From contig JBFKOW010000030.1 in NCBI GenBank assembly GCA_041628615.1, positions 1-25,406 on the forward strand: a stretch of 25,406 bases of DNA, given 5' to 3'. Source of the DNA: JAMWZF01 sp041628615. GTDB lineage: Bacteria > Pseudomonadota > Alphaproteobacteria > Rhodobacterales > Rhodobacteraceae. The position numbers and the translations under genes are program-made. The notes under the pieces were generated by a model that saw only the letters and a program-made list of their open reading frames with translations, did no database searches and had not been told where the DNA came from. Shown in pieces: positions 16,601 to 22,497 of this stretch. Numbering within the stretch: the stretch's first letter is position 1; every line of letters starts with the position of its first letter.

Positions 16601-17420
16601 CCGGGGCCGGCGCGGGCAGCGGCGACGGACCCTTCGCGGCAGCGGTTTCCGGTGTCTCTTCAGGCGGCGTCTCGGGCGCGGCGGGGAGGCCGGACGCCGC
16701 AAGCGCGTCGGACCCGTCCCCGGCTGGTGCGGCCTCGTCGTCGGGGTCCGGCCCGGCATCGGGATCGACCAGCACCGCGCCGTGCTGGTCCGGCGACGCG
16801 GCGGTGACCGCGATCTGGCGCAGCAGCGGCGGCGGCACGGTCCGCGGGGCGACCGCTTCGCCGGGGCCGTCCTCGCCGTCCATCCGGGCGGTGACGATTA
16901 CCGGCTCGGGATCGCGGTCGAGGAAGGTGCCGAAGGGCAGGATGTCGCGGGACGCGCGGGTCGGCCCGAAGAAGACCTCGCCGAGAAAGGTGAACGGCAC
17001 CGGCGAGGCGCAGAAGCACAGCGGCGCCATCTCGTGCGCGGTGGCGAAGCCCTCGGCCTCGGTGAGCGTCCGGCGCGACACCGCGGCGATGTAGGTGCGC
17101 CCGCCGCCGGTCACGAAATCGTAGACCAGTTCGCTCACCGGGTAGGGGGTGGCGCCGTCCAGCCCCTGGCGCACGTCGTCCTCGGTCGCGCGGGTGGTGT
17201 CGAGGGCGAGGAACCGGATCTGTTCGTTCGGGATCAGGATCTTGGTGCCGAACGGCTTGCCGTTGCCCAGTCCCAGCGCGCGCGCCCGCAGCGCCGACAT
17301 CGCCCCGGCGAGGTTCGGGTCGGCCACCTTCGCCTCGCCGATCAGGGTCCAGCCCCGGTCGTTGCGGTGCAACAGCTGGATCGTCTCGGTTGACAGCGAG
17401 AGGGTGAAATCCGGTTTCAT
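13686..17420 (-). CDS. Giant single-pass protein: GspL/PilM-like N-terminus, Pro/Ala-rich linkers, PilP/GspC-like C-terminus
   Basis: This protein has 1244 residues. Residues 1-160 look like the actin-like fold of GspL/PilM (FTLSLSTETIQLLHR, IPNEQIRFLALDTT, TPYPVSELVYDFV). Residues 161-540 are Pro/Ala-rich and contain short repeated motifs. One membrane helix lies at about 546-568 (FLGLILTILLLVFMAAVAAYAAL), preceded by positive charge, so the N-terminus should be cytoplasmic. Residues 569-1110 are again Pro/Ala-rich, with a second set of repeats. A Gln/Arg-rich helix lies around 1115-1145. Residues 1183-1244 (ISLIGVYG...ALVRLGNGRFVKVSLGDRL) match the style of PilP/GspC homology-region domains. 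The start is chosen at MKPDFTLS, just after AGGG; the frame is open upstream with unlike composition. No pilus or type II secretion partner is nearby. The domain calls are by eye and the function is unknown. Confidence 0.8.
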   Translation of the reverse strand: MKPDFTLSLSTETIQLLHRNDRGWTLIGEAKVADPNLAGAMSALRARALGLGNGKPFGTKILIPNEQIRFLALDTTRATEDDVRQGLDGATPYPVSELVYDFVTGGGRTYIAAVSRRTLTEAEGFATAHEMAPLCFCASPVPFTFLGEVFFGPTRASRDILPFGTFLDRDPEPVIVTARMDGEDGPGEAVAPRTVPPPLLRQIAVTAASPDQHGAVLVDPDAGPDPDDEAAPAGDGSDALAASGLPAAPETPPEETPETAAAKGPSPLPAPAPAGTVFAAATAGFASRRAPTVPPRSEPPVRATEPRPGAAGADTAGPSPVTGFQSRRTETEPPLAAPAGPAAAPPPKQGGSGSGGGPAFATRRDPTDPPRAAHGPARAGDGPPDRPAPASISALDPPPDLTVVGAPLPTEMPDITKVGTPLPAPERPADPDRTVLGAQLPGAALKVPQPGENGGRAAPTLVTSGTLPGVSAPSLRADPRPAQAESARGDDGEAEGGGFFSRRRAARAAAAATGAAEAPQAVAGSVFGTSRRPGPRRREVGGKPRFLGLILTILLLVFMAAVAAYAALTEEGLARFFNRGAAQPADVAAVPAEAAESAPDLGLAPAPQQPLAALPETPGAALPGAPPAPAPPRPPAEALAGAASADAVPGFDPESPAPDRAAPPPPSGRVLSPDEAERAYAATGVWQRAPRLPILPRAGTIGAFGPSEPAAAVARPALPGLPDAGSLRSDLSFIAPPPPPPAGVVYPRDARGFILATPEGTVLPDGSVVYAGRPPVEPPARPGTEPPPPLVAEDGLVVIAGRPPVTPPVRPAPEAADVPDTPNSPDTPEIAEAPPPAASEADPAAPAPAPGAAAETLAAELPDAAPESATGPSDPGALASGAGAATEPLATEAVAPAAEDAIGEGLVVIDGAPPVEPPARPEPEAPVVTVAAAPDGRAVLSASDGLLVLSGAPALRPPARAATAVPVPAETGAAPETAEDAGAEATRAANDLSAAGSAEVTEPPLAPGAVALAAFRPVARPDSLDVPPGVLLEPDPTLAGFRPRARPADLAPAAPDPAAAPAAPPDEDASASAALAAAIASAVSAAEAAAPQIVDATAQAVTASARPDARPRNFARVVEQARRNEARLAQRQQQRQQQQQAQREADEADAEPEPVAAAPSSGPTAQSVAAAATDQNAINLRQISLIGVYGNPSNRRALVRLGNGRFVKVSLGDRLDGGRVAAIGESYLDYTQRGRTYRLEMPRG
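14547..15128 (-). repeat. Four [DE]-G-x-[VL]-V-x-x-G-x-P-x-x-x-P-P motifs in the periplasmic linker
   Basis: Copies start at residue 765 (DGSVVYAGRPPVEPPARP), 794 (DGLVVIAGRPPVTPPVRP), 904 (EGLVVIDGAPPVEPPARP) and 944 (DGLLVLSGAPALRPPAR). Each is a short beta-strand-like hydrophobic core followed by a Pro-rich tail. A related pair, FRPVARPDSL and FRPRARPADL, lies at residues 1015 and 1041. Confidence 0.7.
16098..16223 (-). repeat. Three D-x-T-x-[VL]-G-x-x-L-P motifs in the cytoplasmic linker
   Basis: DLTVVGAPLP starts at residue 400, DITKVGTPLP at 414 and DRTVLGAQLP at 432, all on the cytoplasmic side of the membrane helix in the giant protein. Each keeps Asp, Thr, Gly and Leu-Pro at fixed spacing. 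Confidence 0.7.
16311..16571 (-). repeat. Three F-x-[ST]-R-R-x-x-T-x-P-P motifs in the cytoplasmic linker
   Basis: GFASRRAPTVPP (residues 284-295), GFQSRRTETEPP (323-334) and AFATRRDPTDPP (359-370) recur every 36-39 residues. A partial fourth copy, GFFSRRRAA, begins at residue 498, shortly before the membrane helix. The motif is conserved while the text between is generic Pro/Ala/Gly, which points to short linear binding or modification sites. Confidence 0.7.
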
Positions 17421-17459
17421 GCTCGGCCCTGGGATCCCGTCGCGGCAGGATGGGCCATT

Positions 17460-17486
17460 GTTATCCGTCCACAGGGGATGTTGCAA
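17460..17486 (-). promoter_or_regulatory. Weak candidate promoter for the giant protein gene
   Basis: Reading leftward, TTGCAA (17486-17481) and GATAAC (17465-17460) are separated by 15 bases in the most AT-rich part of the 175-base divergent gap. The start codon is 40 bases further on. The spacing is shorter than optimal, so this is tentative. Confidence 0.25.
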
Positions 17487-17595
17487 ACGGGCAGGCCGGC
17501 CGAATTCCGCCATCCCGGCGCCGCCTTCGCCAAGGATCGGCTTGCGGGCCGCGTCAAAGCCCGGAACATGACCCAAGTGCCCTGAAGGAGCCGCC

Positions 17596-18288
17596 ATGAC
17601 CCGAATTCTCGTCCTGATTCTCGGACTGGGCCTTGCCGCAACGGCAAGTGCCGCCGAGCCGCAGCGCCAGATCACCGTGACCGGACTCGGCGAAGTCTCG
17701 GTCCCGCCGGACATGGCGGTGGTGTCGATCGGCGTGGGCGAGGACGCCGCCGACGCCCGCGCCGCCCTCGACGCGATGAACGCCGCCGCCGCGGCGATCA
17801 TCGCCCGCATCCGGGAGGCCGGTGTCGACGGCGCGGACCTGCAGACCGGCAGCCTGATGCTGCACCCGATCTATGCCGCGTCGAGCCGTCCCGAGGACAG
17901 CCGCACGGCCGGTTTCCGGGCCGAGACCGCGCTCACCGTCAGGGTCCGCGACCTGTCGCGCCTGGGGGCGATCCTCGACGCCACGGTCGGCGACGGCGCG
18001 AACCAGATCTCCGGGCTGCGATTCGACATCCTCGATCGCGATGCGGCGCTGTCAGAAGCCCGCCGGGCCGCGGTGGACGACGCCCGGGCCAAGGCCGCGC
18101 TGCTGGCCGAAGCCGCCGGGGTGGGTCTCGGGCCGCTGGTGTCGCTCACCGAGGGCGGCGCGTCGGGCGGCCCGGTGCCGATGGACATGATGTTCGAGGC
18201 CCGCGCCGCGTCGGTGCCCGTGGAGGCCGGCGAGATCACCGTCTCCGCCACCGTCACGATGGTCTACGGGATCGCCCCGGCCGAGTGA
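17596..18288 (+). CDS. SIMPL-domain (DUF541) exported protein
   Basis: This 230-residue protein has a clear signal peptide (about 1-19, MTRILVLILGLGLAATASA). The mature part is a single SIMPL/DUF541 domain: ITVTGLGEVSVPPDMAVVSIGV at the start, a DLQTGSLMLHPIY strand, LSRLGAILDATVGDGANQISGLRFDI, then the helix SEARRAAVDDARAKAALLAEAAGVGLG, and a closing VSATVTMVYGI strand. Family members are periplasmic or outer-membrane-associated, and some are linked to oxidative-stress protection; the biochemical role is unsettled. GAAGGAG lies 6 bases before the ATG. It is divergent from the giant membrane protein, so the two may share regulation, but that is only positional. Confidence 0.9.
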   Translation: MTRILVLILGLGLAATASAAEPQRQITVTGLGEVSVPPDMAVVSIGVGEDAADARAALDAMNAAAAAIIARIREAGVDGADLQTGSLMLHPIYAASSRPEDSRTAGFRAETALTVRVRDLSRLGAILDATVGDGANQISGLRFDILDRDAALSEARRAAVDDARAKAALLAEAAGVGLGPLVSLTEGGASGGPVPMDMMFEARAASVPVEAGEITVSATVTMVYGIAPAE

Positions 18289-18303
18289 GCGCGCGCCGCG
18301 ACG

Positions 18304-18552
18304 CTAGCCGTGGCCGGGCAGCCGGGGCATGCCGCCCTGCAGCAGGTTGAGCTTCAGGCGGCCCGGCGGGCAGGTCAGGGTGCCGAGCGGCGTCGTGACC
18401 GACACCATGTCGGAGGCCCGTTCGGGCGGCAGCGGCTCCGTCGCCGTCCGCGGCGGGCGGTTCCCGGCCGTGGCGGCGGCGCCATCGGCCGGGGCGGCGC
18501 CGGCGGGCGGCCGGGTCAGGTGCGGTGGCAGTTTCAGTTGTTGATCGGGCAT
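18304..18552 (-). CDS. Small Pro-rich hypothetical protein
   Basis: This is an 82-residue frame with no family I recognise. A GGGGGAG ribosome site 6 bases before the ATG is the main reason to believe it. The first 45 residues are Pro/Ala/Arg-rich; the second half (SVTTPLGTLTCPPGRLKLNLLQGG) looks more ordered, with alternating hydrophobic residues and one Cys. It follows the sulfhydrylase gene on the same strand after 93 bases containing a hairpin. It could be a chance open frame in GC-rich DNA. Confidence 0.4.
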   Translation of the reverse strand: MPDQQLKLPPHLTRPPAGAAPADGAAATAGNRPPRTATEPLPPERASDMVSVTTPLGTLTCPPGRLKLNLLQGGMPRLPGHG

Positions 18553-18609
18553 GTCGGGCTCCCCCCACGAAGCGCTTGATGCGTCGGGGAGGAGCCTGCC
18601 TGCCGATGT

Positions 18610-18628
18610 CCCGCATCACAAGTGCGGG
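18610..18628 (-). other. Hairpin after the sulfhydrylase gene
   Basis: CCCGCA and TGCGGG form a 6-pair stem with a 7-base loop, 18 bases downstream of the stop at 18646. No T-run follows in either direction, so it is at best a weak terminator or an mRNA-end stabiliser. Confidence 0.3.
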
Positions 18629-18645
18629 AAACCCGACCCTGCGGG

Positions 18646-19977
18646 TCAGGCCGGTTCGGTGCGCCGTGACGGCGCCTTGGCCTTAGCCTTGGCGAGGGCC
18701 TGGTCGAGATCGGCGATCAGGTCCCGGACGTCCTCGATGCCGATCGACAGCCGGACCACGTCGGGCGCCGCGCCCGCCGCCGCCTGCTGTTCGGCGGTAA
18801 GCTGGCGGTGCGTGGTCGAGGCCGAGTGGATCACGAGGCTGCGGGTATCGCCGAGGTTGGCGACATGGCTGAAGATCTCGAGGCTGTCGACGAAGGCGAT
18901 GCAGGCGTCGTAGCCGCCCTTGAGCGCCACCGTGAACAGCGCCCCGGCGCCCTTCGGACAGATCCGGGCGACCCGGTCGTGGTAGGGCGAGGAGGGCAGG
19001 CCGGCATAGGTCACCTTCTCGACCGCCGGGTGGCCTTCGAGCCAGGTCGCCACCTCCTCCGCGTTCTCGACATGGCGCTGCATCCGCAGGCTCAGGGTCT
19101 CGATGCCCATCAGGGTGTAGTGGGCCGCCTGCGGGTTCAGGGTCATGCCGAGGTCGCGCAGGCCCACGGCGATGCCGTGGAAGGTGAAGGCCAGCGGGCC
19201 GAAGGTCTCGTGGAACTTGAGGCCGTGATAGGCGGGTTCCGGCGCGCTGAGCGAGGGGAACTTGTCCGAGGCGGACCAGTCGAACTTGCCCGAATCGACC
19301 ACCACGCCTCCCATAACGGTGCCGTTCCCGGTCAGGTACTTGGTCAGCGAGTGAACGACCAGTGTCGCGCCATGCTCGATCGGTCGGCAGAGGTAGGGGG
19401 AGGCCGAGGTGTTGTCGACGATCAGCGGCAGGCCGGCCTTGTCCGCGATGTCGGCCAGAGCCCGGATGTCGGCGATGTGGCCGCCGGGATTGGCGATGGA
19501 TTCGGTGAAGATCGCCCGCGTGTCGTCATCCACCGCCGCGGCGACCGCGTCGAGGTCGTCCACGTCGACGAACTTGGCAGTCCAGCCGAACCGCTTGATG
19601 GTCTGGCTGAATTGAGTGACCGACCCGCCATAGAGCCGATTTGACGTCACGAAGTTCTTGCCCGGCCCCATCAGCGGGAACAGCGCCATGATCTGGGCGG
19701 CGTGCCCCGACGAGCAGCAGACCGCTCCGACCCCGCCTTCCAGCGTCGCGACCCGCTCCTGCAGCACCGCCACGGTGGGGTTGGTGAGGCGCGAGTAGAT
19801 GAAACCCACTTCCTGCAGGTTGAACAGCGCGGCGGCGTGCTCGGCATCGCGGAACACGTAGGCGGTGGTCTGGTAGATCGGCGTCTGCCGCGCGCCGGTG
19901 GCCGGGTCGGGCCGGGCGCCGGCGTGGATCTGGAGGGTGTCGAACCCGTAGGACGGGCCGGTGGGGTCGGTGGACAT
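18646..19977 (-). CDS. metY: O-acetylhomoserine aminocarboxypropyltransferase (sulfhydrylase)
   Basis: This 443-residue PLP enzyme of the Cys/Met metabolism family makes homocysteine from O-acetylhomoserine and sulfide. FDTLQIHAGARPDPATGARQTPIYQTTAYVF is the standard OAH-sulfhydrylase opening. The segment FIYSRLTNPTVAVLQERVATLEGG, the GGSVTQF loop, and VVHSLTKYLTGNGT with the PLP lysine at K213 all fit. YHGLKFHETFGPLAF is typical of the longer OAH branch rather than the 400-residue O-succinylhomoserine branch. The C-terminus keeps LVIHSASTTH and VRLSIGIEDVRDLI. The last 15 residues are a Lys/Ala-rich tail. The upstream 76 bases contain a hairpin but no SAM-II riboswitch that I can recognise. 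Confidence 0.9.
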   Translation of the reverse strand: MSTDPTGPSYGFDTLQIHAGARPDPATGARQTPIYQTTAYVFRDAEHAAALFNLQEVGFIYSRLTNPTVAVLQERVATLEGGVGAVCCSSGHAAQIMALFPLMGPGKNFVTSNRLYGGSVTQFSQTIKRFGWTAKFVDVDDLDAVAAAVDDDTRAIFTESIANPGGHIADIRALADIADKAGLPLIVDNTSASPYLCRPIEHGATLVVHSLTKYLTGNGTVMGGVVVDSGKFDWSASDKFPSLSAPEPAYHGLKFHETFGPLAFTFHGIAVGLRDLGMTLNPQAAHYTLMGIETLSLRMQRHVENAEEVATWLEGHPAVEKVTYAGLPSSPYHDRVARICPKGAGALFTVALKGGYDACIAFVDSLEIFSHVANLGDTRSLVIHSASTTHRQLTAEQQAAAGAAPDVVRLSIGIEDVRDLIADLDQALAKAKAKAPSRRTEPA

Positions 19978-20009
19978 GGAAACCTCGTTGCGATTTGGTC
20001 GGGCTGGAC

Positions 20010-20033
20010 GCTACGCGAGCCGGCCTCGCAAGC
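20010..20033. other. Hairpin in the leader shared by metY and the VOC gene
   Basis: GCTACGCGAG and CTCGCAAGC can form a 9-pair stem with one bulged base and a 5-base loop, in the 76-base gap between two divergent genes. In the metY direction it would lie in the 5' leader, about 32 bases before the start codon. It may be a regulatory hairpin or chance in GC-rich DNA. Confidence 0.35.
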
Positions 20034-20053
20034 CAACATGCAAAGGACGAACC

Positions 20054-20467
20054 ATGCCGCATCCCTTCCATCTGGCGATCAACGTCACCGATCTGGACGC
20101 CGCGCGGGAATTCTATTCCGGCCTGCTGGGCGCGGCCGAGGGCCGGTCGACGGGGACCTGGGTGGACTTCGACCTGTTCGGCCACCAGCTCAGCCTGCAT
20201 CTCGGCCCGCCGCTGGCCACCGCCGACACCGGCCATGTCGGCGACCACCGCGTGCCGATGCCGCATTTCGGGCTGGTCCTGCCGCTGTCCGAGTGGCGCG
20301 CCCTGGCCGACCGCCTGAGCGCCGCGGGCGTCGCGTTCGTGCTGCCGCCGCAAGTCCGGTTCGCCGGGGAGCCGGGCGAACAATGGACCATGTTCTTCCG
20401 CGACCCGAGCGGCAATCCCATAGAGATCAAGGGCTTCGCCGAGATGGACGCGGTCTTCGCCGGATGA
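20054..20467 (+). CDS. VOC (glyoxalase-fold) family protein
   Basis: This 137-residue protein forms one vicinal-oxygen-chelate unit. It opens with PFHLAINVTDLDAAREFYSGLLG, has a WVDFDLFGHQLSLHL strand pair, and closes with MFFRDPSGNPIEIKGF. Possible metal ligands are H5, H51 and the glutamate in NPIEIKGF. The substrate cannot be inferred; relatives include glyoxalases, dioxygenases and resistance proteins. AAAGGA precedes the ATG at the right distance. It is divergent from metY and ends next to a composite repeat. Confidence 0.85.
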   Translation: MPHPFHLAINVTDLDAAREFYSGLLGAAEGRSTGTWVDFDLFGHQLSLHLGPPLATADTGHVGDHRVPMPHFGLVLPLSEWRALADRLSAAGVAFVLPPQVRFAGEPGEQWTMFFRDPSGNPIEIKGFAEMDAVFAG

Positions 20468-20533
20468 GACATCCTGGCGGTGTGCTGGCGCACGCTGCCC
20501 GTCTCACCGCCGCCTCTGGCGCCGGCTCGGGGT

Positions 20534-20685
20534 GGGGGCGCCGCCCCCGCCCGCCCCTGCGGGGCGGCCTCCCCCGGGATATTTCCGGTCCGGAGAGGGG
20601 CGGATCGCCGGCGCCGCGCCGGCCTTCTTCGGACCCCAAGTATCCCGGGGTGAATTGGCCGCCAGGCCAAGAGGGGCAGCGCCCC
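20534..20685. repeat. Inverted pair of composite GC-rich repeats
   Basis: The left copy (plus strand) has a GGGGGC/GCCCCC stem (20534-20548), a CCGCCCC-TGC-GGGGCGG stem (20551-20567), a CCCCCGGGATATTT block (20571-20584) and then GGTCCGGAGAGG. The right copy (minus strand) has the same order: GGGGC-GCT-GCCCC (20685-20673), TTGGCC-TGGC-GGCCAA (20670-20655), CCCCGGGATACTT (20650-20638) and GGTCCGAAGAAGG. The second stem differs in sequence but keeps its pairing. The pair fills the 232-base space between two converging genes and has no T-run. Confidence 0.7.
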
Positions 20686-20699
20686 GGTGCCGGCCGGGG

Positions 20700-21695
20700 T
20701 CAGCGCATCCAGAAGCCTTCCTTCTTGATCCGGTTGCGGATCTGCCGCTCCTGCGCCGGCAGGTCCGATCGGTCGAACAGCGCACGCACCTTCCGGCCCC
20801 GGCCCTGGTAGATCATCCGGCGGAACGGGTCGTAGCCCTTCAGCACCTTCTTCACCGGGTTCGGCGCCGCGATCTCTTCGAGGACGGCGATGGTGGCGTC
20901 GGGTTCGCGGGCATAGGCCAGCGGCAGCACCCGCCAGTGGCAGGCCAGGTCTCCGTCCAGCGCCGCCACCGCGCCCGCCGGCCGGCCGCCGCCCAGGCCG
21001 TGGATCACCAGCGGCAGCGCCACCTGGTCGAGCCATGGGTCGAGCGGCTGGATCGCCATCTCGGGGGTCGGATCGTCGCGGATCGACACCGCGATGTCGA
21101 GGAACCGGCGGTGGAACCCGGCCGGGTCGGGGCCGCAGAACCAGCCGGCGTTGAAATACAGGTAGCGGCCCCAGTATTCGTCCGGCTGCGACAGGTCGAG
21201 CGAACTGTCGAAATCGAGCCCGAACCGGTCGTAGAGCGACTTCCAGATCGCGGTGTAGCCGGGCCAGTAGAGTTCTTCCACCGGCCATGTCCCCTCGCGC
21301 TGCATCGACGCGGTGGGGCGCGACAGGTCCAGCCCGGCCAGCTCGCCGAGGATCAGCGTGTCGCTGTCGAGGAACAGGAACGGCGCGTCGCCGGGCAGGC
21401 AGGCGAGCCCCTCGATCTTGTTGCCGTTCGGGTAGGCGGCGCCGAAGGCCCGGCTCTCGAAGGGCACGATGGTGGCGCCGAGGTCCTCGAGCAGGCCGCG
21501 CACCGGCGGATCGAGCCGGGGATCGCCGGGCCAGAGCGGTCCGGGCTGCGGTTCGGCCACGATCAGTTGTCCGGCGAAACCCGGCGACCGCGCCCGCAGC
21601 GACGCCGCGAGCAGCGCCGCCTCGTGCCCGACCCGGCCCTGCTGCCCGATGCAGAGGATGTTGAACGGCTTTGCAGCCTTGGTCTTTCGCGCCAT
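20700..21695 (-). CDS. Putative GT-A-fold glycosyltransferase-like protein
   Basis: This is a 331-residue protein without a signal peptide or membrane helices. The opening FNILCIGQQGRVGHEAALLAASLRA and the segment FLFLDSDTLILGEL, with a D110-S-D112 metal/nucleotide-sugar motif, fit a retaining GT-A glycosyltransferase such as GT8-like proteins. RYLYFNAGWFCGPDPAGFHRRFLDIA resembles the acceptor-side block with N-A-G-W in place of the usual N-S-G. The C-terminal 60 residues are basic (NPVKKVLKGYDPFRRMIYQGRG...). The sugar and acceptor are unknown. It is divergent from a hypothetical gene and ends one base-scale gap from the composite repeats. Confidence 0.65.
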   Translation of the reverse strand: MARKTKAAKPFNILCIGQQGRVGHEAALLAASLRARSPGFAGQLIVAEPQPGPLWPGDPRLDPPVRGLLEDLGATIVPFESRAFGAAYPNGNKIEGLACLPGDAPFLFLDSDTLILGELAGLDLSRPTASMQREGTWPVEELYWPGYTAIWKSLYDRFGLDFDSSLDLSQPDEYWGRYLYFNAGWFCGPDPAGFHRRFLDIAVSIRDDPTPEMAIQPLDPWLDQVALPLVIHGLGGGRPAGAVAALDGDLACHWRVLPLAYAREPDATIAVLEEIAAPNPVKKVLKGYDPFRRMIYQGRGRKVRALFDRSDLPAQERQIRNRIKKEGFWMR

Positions 21696-21765
21696 AGTCG
21701 GACTGCCCGGCCCCGTGCCTGCGGCGCAGTATAGGGGCGGGTCGGGAATTGAGAAAGGACGAGAG

Positions 21766-22293
21766 ATGTTCGAATTGATCCTGCCCTACCTGATCGCGAC
21801 CGCGCTGGAGATGCCGCTGTCAGGCAGCGCCGCCGCGCCGCTGGCCGAGGCGCCCGCGGCAGCGGAGGCCACCGCGACGGCCACGGCGGCGGCCGCCGAC
21901 GTGGAACGGGTCCCGGAGGACCAGACCCCGACCGGCAAATTCACCACCGCGACCGAGATCCGCCCGATCATGGACGCGACCCGCGGCAGCTGGATCGCGG
22001 TGCGGGAATACGAGGGGCAGGACTGGCTCTACTTCACCCAGATGCTTGCCTGGCGCTGCGGGCTCTGGGAAATCCGCTACGGCGTCAACGGCGGGCCCGC
22101 CGACAGCAGCGTGCCGATCGAGCCCTGCCACGACGACATGGCCCAGCCGAACGTGATGATCGAGATGGAGGCCTACCCGCCCTACGTGACCTTCCCGCTG
22201 CAGAGCGTGGAGAGCGTGTCGATCGAGGTGCTCTACGATGACGGCAGCACCGACAGCGCCACCTTCCAGCGCAACGAGGTGCGGATTCCGTGA
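21766..22293 (+). CDS. Hypothetical protein, possibly exported
   Basis: This 175-residue protein is not assigned to a family. A short hydrophobic N-terminus (FELILPYLIATALEMPLSG) and an Ala/Thr-rich linker (about 22-47) precede a compact domain (about 60-175). The domain has alternating beta strands, aromatic residues, and two cysteines (MLAWRCGLWEIRYG and PIEPCHDDM) that could pair if exported. A GAAAGGA site lies just before the ATG. The low-complexity linker after a weak signal-like segment suggests a periplasmic domain tethered or released at the membrane. Confidence 0.7.
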   Translation: MFELILPYLIATALEMPLSGSAAAPLAEAPAAAEATATATAAAADVERVPEDQTPTGKFTTATEIRPIMDATRGSWIAVREYEGQDWLYFTQMLAWRCGLWEIRYGVNGGPADSSVPIEPCHDDMAQPNVMIEMEAYPPYVTFPLQSVESVSIEVLYDDGSTDSATFQRNEVRIP

Positions 22294-22295
22294 CC

Positions 22296-22318
22296 GTCCG
22301 GCGCAGATCGGGCCGGAC
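22296..22318. terminator. Hairpin between converging hypothetical gene and tRNA
   Basis: A perfect 7-pair stem (GTCCGGC / GCCGGAC) with a 9-base loop begins two bases after the upstream stop and lies 22 bases beyond the tRNA 3' end. Neither side has a T-run, so if it stops transcription it does so weakly or with Rho. Confidence 0.4.
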
Positions 22319-22340
22319 CTGATCGGAGCGGGGAGGAAGA

Positions 22341-22424
22341 TGGTGGGCGACCCTGGAATCGAACCAGGCATGGGTCTCCCCGGCGGAGTTACAGTCCGCT
22401 GCCGCACCTTGCAGCACGTCGCCC
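22341..22424 (-). tRNA. tRNA-Tyr (anticodon GTA) with atypical D-arm region
   Basis: Read leftward, 84 bases including an encoded CCA. The acceptor GGGCGAC pairs fully with GTCGCCC. The anticodon stem GCGGA/TCCGC holds the loop CTGTAAC, giving anticodon GTA at 22392-22390. A 14-base variable region can form a GGG/CCC arm, as in class II tRNA-Tyr. The T arm is CCTGG-TTCGATT-CCAGG. The D-arm region is short and irregular. With strict numbering position 8 is G rather than U; if one extra base is allowed after the acceptor, U8, A14 and the GG pair appear but a spare base falls before the anticodon stem. All other features support a working tRNA. Confidence 0.85.
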
Positions 22425-22436
22425 GACCCGAGGCGC

Positions 22437-22465
22437 GGGATAGTCGCGCCGCCCGGTCCCGTCAA
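22437..22465 (-). promoter_or_regulatory. Sigma-70-type promoter of the tRNA, GC-rich discriminator
   Basis: Reading leftward, TTGACG (22465-22460), a 17-base spacer and TATCCC (22442-22437) lie 12 bases before the mature tRNA 5' end. The discriminator immediately after the -10 is GCGCCTC. A strong -35, optimal spacing and GC-rich discriminator are typical of stable-RNA promoters under stringent control. Confidence 0.7.
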
Positions 22466-22497
22466 GCCGGTTTGAGCCGGCCGGCGCGCCGGGCGCG

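Noticed and set aside
13923..17393. A very long open frame on the plus strand opposite the giant protein
   Set aside because: It is rich in Arg/Gly/Ala with no recognisable domain. The minus-strand frame has a membrane helix, ordered ends and internal repeats. Long antisense frames are expected at this GC content.
13686..17420. Translation initiation factor 2-like identity for the giant protein
   Set aside because: Pro/Ala-rich linkers resemble the IF-2 N-terminus, but there is no G domain or other IF-2 motif and there is a membrane helix.
19978..20053. SAM-II riboswitch upstream of metY
   Set aside because: The conserved AUUU loop segment and the GCUAAA pseudoknot strand are not present. 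Only a plain hairpin is seen.
20532..21734. Plus-strand open frame opposite the glycosyltransferase-like gene
   Set aside because: It starts inside the repeat region, lacks domains, and the minus frame has a DxD motif with plausible structure.
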